The notes below the pieces were generated by a model. The model did not search any database, was not told the DNA's origin, and saw only the letters and a program-made list of their open reading frames with translations. The position numbers and the translations under genes were made by a program. Below, piece by piece: positions 1 through 8,435 of a stretch of 32,251 nucleotides of DNA. This stretch comes from Deltaproteobacteria bacterium (GTDB lineage Bacteria > Myxococcota_A > UBA796 > UBA9615): assembly GCA_002724675.1 (NCBI GenBank), contig PBPL01000210.1:1-32251 (forward strand), given 5' to 3'. The first letter of the stretch is position 1. Each line of letters starts with the position of its first letter.

Positions 1-1489
1 CGATGCTCGTGCTTCCGAGATCCACGACCCCCTCGACGACATCCGTGGGACGGAGGCTTTCGATGCCTGTGTTCGTGCCCCAAGTCGCCAGGCGCAGGGC
101 CCCATCGGCGACGAGCATGGACCGACCATCCGGGTAGACGTCGCTCAGTCGGACCATCAAGTCGGTGTCGGGGCGGTCGATGCGCACGAATAGATGGGCT
201 TGGACCCTTCCGGTCACCTCCACGGGTTCGGTGAGGGACTCGGTGGAGAACACGACCACATCATCGCGGTTCTCGATGGGTCGCTGATCGTAGGGTCCCG
301 CGTCGATGTAGAGGTTGGCACCTCCGATCGTGGGCACCGGGCGTTCCGGATCATATCGATAGCGGGTGGTCGCATTGGCCGAGGTTGGGCAGCGCTCGGC
401 AAGCAGGTTGTCCTGTTGAAGATGAAGACGAACCTTGGCGCCTTGAGGTGGCCAGTCGGGCGCAGTGCGCCACTGGTTCCCTGGTGCGGTGGGGTCGTCC
501 ACGTCGCCCATGACGTAGTACTGCACCGGCGGGATCGCGTCGTAGTTGTCGGCGATCGTGTCCCACCGCGTTCCAAGGGTCTCGTCGAGCAGAGTATTCA
601 GGACATCACCTACGGGATAGGGGGCGTGCTTTGCCTCGGCCGGCAGCCGGAGCTGCCCTTGCTCCTGTTTGTGGAACCTGTCGTGGGTCCATGGCCCCAT
701 CACAAGCTTTTGGCGTCCCCGGGCACCGGGCCCAGCTTGATGCTGGTAGCGCAGGAACGCATCGATGGTTCCTTGCGTGAAGATGTCGTACCAGCCGCCT
801 AGGTGCAGCGCTGGGACCTTGATGACGTCGAGCTTGTTGCTGGCCTGGACGGGATCCCAGAAGGCATCGACGTAGGGATGGGCCTCGATTTGTTCCAGAT
901 AGCCCTTGCTGCCCTGATCGATCAGCCACTGGACGACAAGCTGATGGCGGAACACACCGCCGGGAAAGTAGATCTCGTCGTAGAGATCCCCTACGGCTGC
1001 TGCCGGATGCATGGCGACGAGTCCAGGAGGGGCCGAGGCAGCCTGTAGGTACTGGACAATGCCGAGTGCTGAGCCCCCGAAGGTCGCGATTGTGCCGTAC
1101 GCCCAGGGTTGCTCCCGAATCCACACAAACGTGTCGTAGCCGTCTTGCAGTGCGCCGTCGCCGTCGGAGTGATACACCGGGTCGGTGCCTTCGGAGTCCC
1201 CGCGCCCCCGCATGTCTTGGACCACCACAGCCAAGTCCACGCTGGCGTAGTCGCGAGCCACCTCTGACTGGAGTCCCCGGCCGTACGGGGTGCGAATGAG
1301 CAGCGTGGGCCAGGGCGGATCGCCCGACGGTAGATAGACATCTGTGGCGAGGGTGGCGCCATCGCGCATGGGGACCGCCACCGTCACAGGCTCCTGGCCA
1401 GGCTCCGGCTGTGCCTGGACGGAGCTTGGGATCGACAGCCCGAGGACCGTTGCCAGTACGAACCCGGAGGATGAGAACCACTTGCCCAC
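1..1489 (-). CDS. CocE/NonD-family (S15-type) secreted alpha/beta hydrolase, 3' end outside window
   Basis: The ORF track misses this gene because it runs off the left edge; 496 codons are present. The GTG start at 1489 begins a signal peptide: a short basic start, a hydrophobic stretch and a probable cleavage after SVQA. The mature protein opens with RDGATLATDVYLP and RTPYGRG, followed by QDMRGRGDSEG, the nucleophile elbow GGSALG (catalytic Ser), GGWYDIF (expected catalytic Asp) and GPWTHDRF (expected His). This order is that of the CocE / X-Pro dipeptidyl-peptidase S15 family, whose members hydrolyse esters or amides, with a C-terminal jelly-roll that begins before the edge. Substrate is unknown. 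I see no Shine-Dalgarno; a TAGTCT hexamer lies 7 nt upstream. It is divergent from the phosphofructokinase gene. The listed minus-strand ORFs 606-1481 and 991-1362 are other-frame shadows of it. Confidence 0.9.
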   Translation of the reverse strand, partial: MGKWFSSSGFVLATVLGLSIPSSVQAQPEPGQEPVTVAVPMRDGATLATDVYLPSGDPPWPTLLIRTPYGRGLQSEVARDYASVDLAVVVQDMRGRGDSEGTDPVYHSDGDGALQDGYDTFVWIREQPWAYGTIATFGGSALGIVQYLQAASAPPGLVAMHPAAAVGDLYDEIYFPGGVFRHQLVVQWLIDQGSKGYLEQIEAHPYVDAFWDPVQASNKLDVIKVPALHLGGWYDIFTQGTIDAFLRYQHQAGPGARGRQKLVMGPWTHDRFHKQEQGQLRLPAEAKHAPYPVGDVLNTLLDETLGTRWDTIADNYDAIPPVQYYVMGDVDDPTAPGNQWRTAPDWPPQGAKVRLHLQQDNLLAERCPTSANATTRYRYDPERPVPTIGGANLYIDAGPYDQRPIENRDDVVVFSTESLTEPVEVTGRVQAHLFVRIDRPDTDLMVRLSDVYPDGRSMLVADGALRLATWGTNTGIESLRPTDVVEGVVDLGSTSI

Positions 1490-1496
1490 GGATTCG

Positions 1497-1502
1497 AGAC
1501 TA
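1497..1502 (-). promoter_or_regulatory. Candidate -10 element (TAGTCT) for the CocE-like gene
   Basis: On the minus strand TAGTCT ends 7 nt before the GTG start, the spacing expected if transcription begins at or next to the start codon. No convincing -35 or Shine-Dalgarno is visible. Part of the recurring TAGNNT pattern described in the findings. Confidence 0.35.
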
Positions 1503-1531
1503 CCCGACGGGCCTCGAGAGTCCTGGGGGGG

Positions 1532-1537
1532 TAGACT
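1532..1537 (+). promoter_or_regulatory. Candidate -10 element (TAGACT) for the phosphofructokinase gene
   Basis: TAGACT lies exactly 7 nt before the preferred GTG start at 1545, in the context GGGTAGACTCCC. A near-identical string occurs upstream of the GNAT gene. The G-run before it is too far from the GTG for an ordinary ribosome-binding site, so a leaderless mRNA is possible. Confidence 0.4.
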
Positions 1538-1544
1538 CCCGCAG

Positions 1545-2852
1545 GTGACAAAGTCTCCCACCAAGAGGCCAGCTTCTGGCAAGACAGAGCGTATCGCGCT
1601 GGTCTTTTCGGGCGGTCCCGCTCCAGCCGCCAACGCGGTCATCTCTGCAGCTTGTCTCTCTTTCTTGGATGACGGTGCGGAGGTCATCGGCTTGCTCAAT
1701 GGCTACACCGCGCTCCAGCACTACGACCGGCAGGAGGCTCCTCTGGTCGAGGGCGAGCACTACCGCGTGTTGCGAGAACGGGACGTCAGCGGGATCCGGA
1801 ATGCGCGCGGAGTTCTCATCGGGACCGGGAGAGCCAATCCTGGGAAGGGGATTGATGGGCCGGCAGACCTGGCCGACCCCGTCCGCTGTCAGGGGCTGGC
1901 TCGTGTCTACCAGGGCATCGTCGATCTGGGCGTGGATGCTCTGATCTCCATCGGCGGAGACGACACCCTGAAGACGGCAAACTTGCTCTACCGCTATCAG
2001 CAACAGTTGCCCGCCGAGTCTCCTCGTTTTCGTGTTGTCCATCTGCCCAAGACCATCGACAACGACTACCGGGGTATCGACTTCACCTTTGGTTTTTTTA
2101 CGGCCGTCGACGTCATGGCCAAGGAGGTTCAGAACCTGCGTGCCGATGCCATGGCGACCCGCAGTTGGTTCGTTGTGGAGACCATGGGGAGGAAGGCTGG
2201 CTGGCTGTCATACGGGGTGGGGATCGCTGGAGACGCGAACCTCGTCATTGCTGTGGAGGATCTGGACCAGGACCTCTGCCCGGCGGTCGAGGGCGGCCAG
2301 CGTGAGTTGAACCTGGTGGCTCTGGCTGATCGCATCGTGGATCTTATCCAGGTCCGTGAGCGGCGGGAGAACAAGCACTACGGAGTGGTTGTGGTGGCGG
2401 AGGGACTGGCTGAGTTTCTCGCTCCGCGCTACTTGGATGGTGTCTCGAGGGATGACCATGGACACATCTCGTTGGGCAACTTGGATCTAGGCAAGTTCTT
2501 GGCGGGCATCGTGGCCGAGCGCTACCACGAGCGTGTGGGACGAGACCGCAAGGTGAAGGGGATCCAGCTGGGCTACGAGTCCCGCACCGCTCCGCCTCAT
2601 GCCTTTGACGTGATGTTGGGCAGTCAGCTGGGCGTTGGGGCCTATCGTGCGCTCGAGGAAGAGGGGCTCGATGGGCACATGGTCAGCGTCCTTGGCCAAC
2701 TGCAGCTTCAGTATGTGCCTTTTGCCGATCTCGTGGACCCGGAGACTCTCGTGACGGAACTGAGGTCTATCGTGCCCGGCAGTGACTTCCATCGACTTGC
2801 TCGGTTCCTAGAGACGCGGGTAGATCGATTGTCGGGCTGGGATGACAGCTGA
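1545..2852 (+). CDS. pfp: 6-phosphofructokinase, pyrophosphate-dependent type
   Basis: Phosphorylates fructose 6-phosphate to fructose 1,6-bisphosphate in glycolysis; the PPi-linked enzyme is reversible. The 435-residue protein has the PFK-A fold signatures FSGGPAPAANAVI near residue 25, GGDDTL at 137-142 and PKTIDND at 168-174. ATP enzymes carry GGDGS and PGTIDND; the second Asp of GGDD and the Lys of PKTIDND are the established markers of PPi as phosphoryl donor. The ORF track starts at 1344, but the first 67 codons overlap the divergent CocE-like gene and read as non-coding. I prefer the GTG at 1545, just before the conserved N-terminus. The last 11 bases overlap the downstream amidohydrolase start. 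ATP use cannot be excluded without assay, but the motif pair is strong. Confidence 0.9.
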   Translation: MTKSPTKRPASGKTERIALVFSGGPAPAANAVISAACLSFLDDGAEVIGLLNGYTALQHYDRQEAPLVEGEHYRVLRERDVSGIRNARGVLIGTGRANPGKGIDGPADLADPVRCQGLARVYQGIVDLGVDALISIGGDDTLKTANLLYRYQQQLPAESPRFRVVHLPKTIDNDYRGIDFTFGFFTAVDVMAKEVQNLRADAMATRSWFVVETMGRKAGWLSYGVGIAGDANLVIAVEDLDQDLCPAVEGGQRELNLVALADRIVDLIQVRERRENKHYGVVVVAEGLAEFLAPRYLDGVSRDDHGHISLGNLDLGKFLAGIVAERYHERVGRDRKVKGIQLGYESRTAPPHAFDVMLGSQLGVGAYRALEEEGLDGHMVSVLGQLQLQYVPFADLVDPETLVTELRSIVPGSDFHRLARFLETRVDRLSGWDDS

Positions 2853-3828
2853 AGCAATAGATCGGTTGTTGACGCCCTGTTTGAGCTCCCACCCGGCCTG
2901 TGCTCAAGCCCCGGGAACCGTTGAAGAACGTGTGGAGGGCCAGCTGGCCACTCCCATGCCGGCCCTGGCCGACGAGGAGGGAGCAGCGCTCCCGAAGGGT
3001 CTCCCTGAGGTCATAGACGGCCACGTCCATCTGTTCCCAGAACGCCTGTTCGAGGCCATCTGGGATTGGTTTCACGAGCACGGGTGGCCGATTCGCTACC
3101 AACTCCATGCGGAGGCTGTGCTCCAGTTTCTGTTCGAGCGGGGGGTCTCTCGTGTGGTGGCCCTCCACTACGCCCACAAACCCGGGATCGCACGGGACAT
3201 GAACCAGTGGATGAGCTCGCTTGTCGCTCGCTGGCCTCGTGTCCTGGGAACCGCGACAGTGTTCCCGGGCGAAGAGGGCGCTGTGGAGATCTTGCGTGAA
3301 GCCTTCGCGCTCGGCCTGGGCGGCGTGAAGCTTCACTGTCACGTTCAGTGCTTTGGCCCCGATGAGCCAGCCATGCACGAGGTCTACTCCACCTGTGCGG
3401 AGCACTCGATGCCGCTGGTCATCCACGCCGGTCGTGAGCCCAAGAGCCCGGCCTATCATTGTGACCCGCACGAGCTGTGTGCTGCCTCCAAGATCGAGAG
3501 GGCACTGACGGACTACCCCGATCTTCGGATCTGCGTCCCCCACTTGGGGGCCGACGAGTTCGACGCGTATGCCCGACTGCTGGAGAGGCACGACAACCTC
3601 TGGCTCGATACGACGATGATGCTGGCGGACTACTTTTCTTTGGAAGGCGCTTGGCCGCTGCTGGAGGTCCGACCTGACCGCGTTCTCTATGGCACCGACT
3701 TTCCCAACCTGCCCTATGCCTGGGATCGGGAGGTCCGCAGGCTCGCTAGCCGCGGCTTGCGCGATGAACATTTAGAGCAGGTGTTGGGGGGCGTCGCTCG
3801 CGACCTGTTCGGCTTGGACCCACTCTGA
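2842..3828 (+). CDS. Amidohydrolase-2 family metal-dependent hydrolase
   Basis: A 328-residue TIM-barrel hydrolase of the amidohydrolase superfamily. After about 55 unconserved residues it shows the metal-binding pair DGHVHLF (H61, H63), then KLHCHVQC, VIHAGREP, a later HLGADEFDAY and YGTDFPN, whose Asp is the usual catalytic/metal residue near the end of the barrel. The family includes hydrolases and decarboxylases acting on small aromatic or acyl substrates; the substrate here cannot be told. Its ATG lies inside the last codons of the phosphofructokinase gene (ATGACAGCTGA overlap), so translation is probably coupled. The next gene begins 17 nt downstream, making a three-gene run. No signal peptide is seen, so it is probably cytoplasmic. 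Confidence 0.87.
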   Translation: MTAEAIDRLLTPCLSSHPACAQAPGTVEERVEGQLATPMPALADEEGAALPKGLPEVIDGHVHLFPERLFEAIWDWFHEHGWPIRYQLHAEAVLQFLFERGVSRVVALHYAHKPGIARDMNQWMSSLVARWPRVLGTATVFPGEEGAVEILREAFALGLGGVKLHCHVQCFGPDEPAMHEVYSTCAEHSMPLVIHAGREPKSPAYHCDPHELCAASKIERALTDYPDLRICVPHLGADEFDAYARLLERHDNLWLDTTMMLADYFSLEGAWPLLEVRPDRVLYGTDFPNLPYAWDREVRRLASRGLRDEHLEQVLGGVARDLFGLDPL

Positions 3829-3845
3829 GGTTTCCGAGAAGTCCT

Positions 3846-6698
3846 GTGCGTCTCCGACTGGCCATCACGGCGTTCTTCCTGTTGTCCGGTGCAACGGGAC
3901 TGATCTACCAAGTGATCTGGGTTCGTCTCTTGGGCCTCATCGTTGGGCACTCGGTGCTGGCTATCTCTACGGTCGTCGCCACGTTCATGGCGGGGCTGGG
4001 TATTGGTGCACGACTGGCAGGTGGCCGCGCCCAGCGTTCGTCGCATCCGTTGGTGATCTACGGGGTGCTCGAGATCGGGATCGGCTTGCTCGCGGCGGTC
4101 TCTCCCTGGTGGCTGGGGATGGGCACATCGCTCTTCCATGCCGTGGGCGCGGGCGCCGGCGGAGCAGGAGGAGGCCTGTCGCTGGTGGGCGTCCTGTTGG
4201 TGGCTGTGCTCGTGTTGCTGCCACCCACATTGGCTATGGGTGCCACGCTGCCGCTCCTGACGCGCTGGTACGCCCGGGATGAGGCGAGCCTTGGTCTCGA
4301 CATGGGTTGGCTCTATGCCATCAACACCACGGGGGCGGTGGGTGGCGCCGCCTTGGCAGGCTTTGTCCTGCTCCCTGTCTTGGGGCAGCCGACGACACTG
4401 GGTCTTGCGGCAACAGTGAATGGACTCGTGGGGCTCTGTGCCGTCCTGTTGGGCCGGCTCTATCCCCTAGCGCCGAAGCGAGCGAGCACCGAAGAGACCG
4501 TGGCCCCGTCCCCTCCGTCCGCTCCCTTGCCGGGCCTGGACAGTGGGCAGGTGGCTGTGGGCGGTGTCCTGTTGGCTTTCGGGCTCTCGGGTGCTGCGGC
4601 GATGGTCAACCAAGTGGCTTGGAGTCGTTCGTTCGAGTTGTTCGTCGGCTCTACGACCTACGCGTTCAGCTTGATCGTCTGTGCCTTCATCTCGGGCCTG
4701 GCGCTCGGTGGACATGTGTTTGCCCGTCGGGTGGATAGGTCTCCAGATCGTGTGGCCTTGCTGGCCTCGGTGAATGTGGGCATCGCCATAGCTGGTGCAG
4801 TCCTCATCCCTCTCTTGGGCGAGCTGCCGCTCTTGCTCCTCCGTCCTGTCGCTGCCCTCTCTGGCTCGTTCCTGGCAATGCAGTGGTTCACCTTTGGCTC
4901 GCTGTTCGCCCTGGTGCTCTTGCCGACTTTCTTGATGGGGGCGACCTACCCCGTGGCGACCCGCGCGCTCGTGGGCGCGCCGGACCAAGCGGCCATTGCA
5001 GTCGGTCGGGCTTACGGCTGGAACACTGCCGGGGCGGTGCTTGGCGCTCTCTGCGCGGGCATGGTGATGGTCCCCTGGTTGCAGCTGCGCGGCACGCTGT
5101 GGCTGGCGGTGGCGCTCAACCTGGCGGCGGCGGCGGTGTTGTTGGGACCCCGACGCAAGCTGTCCTACGCCCTGCCTCTCTTGGGCGCGCTGGGGATGAT
5201 CGCGACCCCTGCTTGGAATCCGCGCCACATGAACTTGGCCCCCCACATGTATGCCCGGGACCTGGTTGAGGACCCGGAAGCACTCCGTGCAATGCGCGAT
5301 CAGGGCAGCGTGCTCTTCCATGAAGAGGGCATGGGCGCCACCGTGACCGTGCTTCAGCGGCCGGAGGGGGCTCGTGTCTTGCGCATCAACGGCAAGACCG
5401 ATGCCTCGACCCAGAGCGACCGGCTCGGTCAGGGCTTTCTCGGCCATCTACCGCTCTTGCTGGCTCGTGATCGTGGAAGCGCGCTGATGATTGGCTTGGG
5501 CTCGGGCATGAGCCTGGGCTCGGTGTTGTCCCATCCTGTCGAGCGCTTGAAGGTCGTTGAGTTGCTCCCCGAAGTGTACCGGGCCGCAGAACACTTCGAC
5601 GCCATGCTGGGAGGTCCGCTGACCGATCCGCGCACCGAGGTGGTGTTGGGTGACGGTAGACAAGTGCTGCTCTATGGCGAGCAGCAGTTTGATGCTGTGA
5701 TCAGCCAGCCCACCAATCTGTTCGTCTCGGGGATCAGTTCTCTGTTTACCGTGGAGGCCTTCGAGGCCATGGAGCAGGCCCTGCGCCCTGGGGGCGTTGC
5801 TGCAGTGTGGCTGCAGGGCTACTTGCTGCCCAGTGACGACTTCAAGACTATTTGCCGCACCTTTCAGGAGGTCTTTCCGGGCGCAACGCTCTGGAACGCA
5901 GGCCCCTTTGACTACTATCTGGTGGGCCGCGAAGCCAAGGGGGCCGCCGGCGTGGTGCCAGTCGCCTCTGCTCTGCTCGACCAGCGCCTGGCAGAGACCG
6001 CGGACTCTCTAGCTGGCAACTGGACCGGTCTGCAGGAGGTGGTCGATCTGCAGCGCCACTTCCTCATGGACTCGTCGGCGCTGCGAGACTTCGTTGGCCA
6101 GGGCCCCGTACAGCGTGACAGGGATCCGTTCCTGGAGTTCAGCGTCCCGCGTGGCCTCTATGGTGGCGAGGGGCTTCTGGATGTGCCCGAGCTGCTAGAG
6201 CAGCGGCTTCTGTTGCCTGTCGAGCCGCCCAACCCCCAGCTAGAGGCGCTGCTCTTAGCTAGGCGTACGGCGGTGGGCCCCATTGAGCGGGCCGCGCTCG
6301 CTTCGGATCTCCCGGAACTCCTGGAGAGTGAAGCCGGCGATCTCGGCCACCCCTTCTTGCGGGAGCGGAAGGCTCGACTACTGCACGAGGATGCCTTGGC
6401 GCGGGGACGAGCGGGGGACCTCCAAGCCGCAGAGCGTGGTGCGCGCGAGGTGTGTGAGCTGGCGCCCGACTCGTTGCCAGGTTGGCGCCTTCGATCGTTT
6501 CTCAGGCATCTTCAGGGGGACTCGGTGGGGGCGGTGGAGATGTTGCGGACAGCAACGGCGGTGCAGCCGTGGAATGTCTACGCTCACCTGGCTCTCGCTC
6601 GCTACCTGGAGCAGGAGGGCCGCACCGAAGAGGCCTCCCTGGCTTACGAAGAGGTGCTCAGGCTCGACCCGTCGTTGCCGGAGCTCGACACTCCCTGA
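3846..6698 (+). CDS. Fused multi-spanning membrane protein with spermidine-synthase-like and TPR domains
   Basis: A 950-residue protein starting at a GTG 17 nt after the amidohydrolase. Residues 1 to about 460 are a chain of hydrophobic helices in two similar halves, each with GLIYQVIWVR / AAMVNQVAWSR and AMGATLPLLTRW / LMGATYPVATRAL motifs, as in the fused MFS/spermidine-synthase family. Residues about 500-760 hold a Rossmann methyltransferase-like fold: MIGLGSGMSLG, then VVELLPEV, LGDGRQVL and DAVISQPTN. True spermidine synthases have an acidic D-S-[ST]-D-P type active site; here that stretch is SQPTN, as in the membrane-bound relatives, so polyamine synthesis should not be assumed. The tail, about 855-945, forms TPR-like helical pairs ending EEVLRLDPSLPEL. 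Substrate and role are unknown. Its 3' end overlaps the convergent MFS gene by 55 nt. Confidence 0.85.
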   Translation: MRLRLAITAFFLLSGATGLIYQVIWVRLLGLIVGHSVLAISTVVATFMAGLGIGARLAGGRAQRSSHPLVIYGVLEIGIGLLAAVSPWWLGMGTSLFHAVGAGAGGAGGGLSLVGVLLVAVLVLLPPTLAMGATLPLLTRWYARDEASLGLDMGWLYAINTTGAVGGAALAGFVLLPVLGQPTTLGLAATVNGLVGLCAVLLGRLYPLAPKRASTEETVAPSPPSAPLPGLDSGQVAVGGVLLAFGLSGAAAMVNQVAWSRSFELFVGSTTYAFSLIVCAFISGLALGGHVFARRVDRSPDRVALLASVNVGIAIAGAVLIPLLGELPLLLLRPVAALSGSFLAMQWFTFGSLFALVLLPTFLMGATYPVATRALVGAPDQAAIAVGRAYGWNTAGAVLGALCAGMVMVPWLQLRGTLWLAVALNLAAAAVLLGPRRKLSYALPLLGALGMIATPAWNPRHMNLAPHMYARDLVEDPEALRAMRDQGSVLFHEEGMGATVTVLQRPEGARVLRINGKTDASTQSDRLGQGFLGHLPLLLARDRGSALMIGLGSGMSLGSVLSHPVERLKVVELLPEVYRAAEHFDAMLGGPLTDPRTEVVLGDGRQVLLYGEQQFDAVISQPTNLFVSGISSLFTVEAFEAMEQALRPGGVAAVWLQGYLLPSDDFKTICRTFQEVFPGATLWNAGPFDYYLVGREAKGAAGVVPVASALLDQRLAETADSLAGNWTGLQEVVDLQRHFLMDSSALRDFVGQGPVQRDRDPFLEFSVPRGLYGGEGLLDVPELLEQRLLLPVEPPNPQLEALLLARRTAVGPIERAALASDLPELLESEAGDLGHPFLRERKARLLHEDALARGRAGDLQAAERGAREVCELAPDSLPGWRLRSFLRHLQGDSVGAVEMLRTATAVQPWNVYAHLALARYLEQEGRTEEASLAYEEVLRLDPSLPELDTP

Positions 6699-7897
6699 CG
6701 CATGAGCAGCTGCCAGGCTAGGAGGGCTCCCACCAAGCTGACTACCGCGAGCCCCTTGAAGGTCATGCTCGTTCCGATGCGGTCCAACAGGACGGCGGCT
6801 CCCGCCATGGCTAGGAGGCTCCCGAGGCCGTGCCCCGAAGCCAGAAAGAGGCCCTGTGCGGAGTTGCGGAGTTGGCTCGGGGCATGTCGGCTGACGAGCG
6901 CGATGGCCCCGACCCACCACGCGCCGAATGTCAGCCCATGGCTAGCTTGAACGGCGATTAGCGCGGCGGGCGAGGTGAGGATCCCTGAGAGCCACCAGCG
7001 GGGAATACTGATCGTGATTGCGATGAGGACCAGTCTGCGCGGACCCAGCCAAGCCAGCAGTGATCGCCCCCAGGCCATCACCATGACCTCGACGCCAACC
7101 CCGAGAGCGATCGCCTGGCCCGCGATCGCCGGAGACAACCCGAGGCTCTTGACGTGGAGCGCGAAGAAGTGGTCGTAGATCGAGACGGTGGCGCTGTGGA
7201 TGACTGCGATGATGCAGAGGGCGCGGAGCACCGGCTGACCTAAGAGCAGCCTGATGGCCCCACCCCTGGGGCGCGCCGATTCGGTTTCACTTGCAGGTGT
7301 GCGGAGGGCTTCGCCGTGTCCCGGGCCGGCGGTCTCCTCGTTGGCCTCTCTGCCCACTGTGGGCAACGTCCAGGTCACGGCAAGGGTCCCCAGAAGAAGC
7401 AGGGCGCCCAGCGCGAGAGGAGCTCTCGGCTCCGTCTCGTAGAGTCCGCCGGCCAGTGCGGCCGCGGCGATGAATCCCACCGAGCCCCAGAGTCGCACCT
7501 GACCGTAGGAGTCCATCCCCTGGGGCAGCCCGCGAACACTCAGGTTGTCGACGATCGCACTGGATGGGGCGCGGCAGAGAGCGATCAGGATGGCTGCTGG
7601 GATCATCCACTGCCAGGAAGGTGCAACCACGAGCCCTACCGCCCCGATCGCGGCGAGAGCCAGAGAGAGGCGAAGTACCAGATCTGCGCGGCCCGAGCGG
7701 TCCGCTAGGAGCGTGCCGAGCGGTCCAGTGGATAGGAGGCCGATGGGGAACAGCGCAAGAATGCCGGCCGTGGCAGCGCCGGAGGCGCCCAAGTCTCCGA
7801 GCACGACCGCCAGAAAGGGGCCCACGGCCCCAATGGCCCCGAGGTACAGGAAGTACCAGGTAGCCAGTCGAACCCGGGGATCTCGGAGAGTCACCAC
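6644..7897 (-). CDS. Major facilitator superfamily transporter
   Basis: A 417-residue inner-membrane protein with about twelve hydrophobic helices in two bundles joined by a hydrophilic loop (about residues 182-220). The first loop carries GTLLADRSGRADLVLR, the MFS loop 2-3 signature in variant form, and VRLWGSVGFI resembles the MFS_1-like group that contains nucleoside and phenylpropionate carriers. The substrate cannot be predicted. The GTG start at 7897 lies 7 nt after the GNAT stop, with no visible Shine-Dalgarno, so it is probably translated from the same mRNA. Its 3' end runs 55 nt into the coding end of the convergent membrane/spermidine-synthase-like gene. Confidence 0.85.
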   Translation of the reverse strand: MVTLRDPRVRLATWYFLYLGAIGAVGPFLAVVLGDLGASGAATAGILALFPIGLLSTGPLGTLLADRSGRADLVLRLSLALAAIGAVGLVVAPSWQWMIPAAILIALCRAPSSAIVDNLSVRGLPQGMDSYGQVRLWGSVGFIAAAALAGGLYETEPRAPLALGALLLLGTLAVTWTLPTVGREANEETAGPGHGEALRTPASETESARPRGGAIRLLLGQPVLRALCIIAVIHSATVSIYDHFFALHVKSLGLSPAIAGQAIALGVGVEVMVMAWGRSLLAWLGPRRLVLIAITISIPRWWLSGILTSPAALIAVQASHGLTFGAWWVGAIALVSRHAPSQLRNSAQGLFLASGHGLGSLLAMAGAAVLLDRIGTSMTFKGLAVVSLVGALLAWQLLMRQGVSSSGNDGSSLSTSS

Positions 7898-7904
7898 GAG
7901 GCGG

Positions 7905-8351
7905 TCAAGATTCTGTGGGTTCGGAGCGGAGGGGTTTGCGCATGGCCTGGTGCGGGATGCGAGCGTCGAGAAACTGAGGTCCGAAGGGCTCGTAGCCGCG
8001 CCGGGTGTAGAAGGGTACGACCTCTACCTGAGCATGGAGCACCACTGCAGCCTCGCCACGGCGACGCGCCTCGTCTTCGAGAGCGTCCATGAGCAGTGCT
8101 CCCAGCCCCAGCCCGCGTGATGAGGCTCGCACCGCCACGCGCTCGGCTCGGACCTCCCCATCGTCGGTCTTGCGCATGCGAGCAGTGCCTACGGGGCCCT
8201 CGTCGGTGATTGCCAGGAACTGAACGCATTGGGCGTCTAGGCCGTCCAGGTCTTCTTCCACCGTGACCGCTTGCTCCAGCACGAACACGTCGTGTCGGAT
8301 CGCGAGGCAATCGCTGAGTTCCTCTGGTGTGGCGATACGAACTTGCGGCAT
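7905..8351 (-). CDS. GNAT-family N-acetyltransferase (ElaA-like)
   Basis: Transfers an acyl group from acyl-CoA to an amine. The 148-residue protein begins RIATPEELSDCLAIRHDVF, continues with the ElaA/GNAT-like VLEQAVTVEEDLDGLD and VGTARMR, and has the acetyl-CoA-binding strand and pyrophosphate loop RVAVRASSRGLGLGALLM, then FYTRRGYEPFGPQFLD. The track starts at 8453, but the ATG at 8351 begins at the conserved domain and has a good Shine-Dalgarno (GGAGG five bases upstream), so I trimmed the extra 34 residues. It is first in a probable operon with the MFS transporter. The acceptor is unknown: small molecule or protein. Confidence 0.88.
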   Translation of the reverse strand: MPQVRIATPEELSDCLAIRHDVFVLEQAVTVEEDLDGLDAQCVQFLAITDEGPVGTARMRKTDDGEVRAERVAVRASSRGLGLGALLMDALEDEARRRGEAAVVLHAQVEVVPFYTRRGYEPFGPQFLDARIPHQAMRKPLRSEPTES

Positions 8352-8374
8352 CGGGCCTCCGGCTGGGGAAGGGG

Positions 8375-8380
8375 AGTCTA
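8375..8380 (-). promoter_or_regulatory. Candidate -10 element (TAGACT) for the GNAT-MFS operon
   Basis: Minus-strand GGGTAGACTCCCC, sharing GTAGACTCCC with the phosphofructokinase promoter region. It is 23 nt before the ATG at 8351, leaving room for a short leader holding the GGAGG ribosome-binding site. No clear -35. Confidence 0.4.
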
Positions 8381-8400
8381 CCCGTGTGCTGGCGGTTCCA

Positions 8401-8429
8401 TTGACCTGCTGGCGGGGACAGTGTGAAGT
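8401..8429 (+). promoter_or_regulatory. Candidate promoter for the rlmL-like gene
   Basis: TTGACC at 8401-8406, a 17-nt spacer and TGAAGT at 8424-8429. The GTG start is 6 nt after the -10, which would place transcription start on the start codon. The -35 is good, the -10 is weak. Confidence 0.3.
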
Positions 8430-8435
8430 ACGCGA

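Noticed and set aside
606-1481. 291-residue minus-strand ORF at the left edge
   Set aside because: Out of frame with the CocE-like hydrolase, which has all catalytic motifs; the listed ORF has none.
2767-3771. 334-residue minus-strand ORF opposite the amidohydrolase
   Set aside because: Shadow; the plus strand carries clear metal-binding motifs.
4467-5447. 326-residue minus-strand ORF opposite the membrane/spermidine-synthase-like gene
   Set aside because: Gln/Arg/His-rich translation typical of an antisense shadow of membrane helices.
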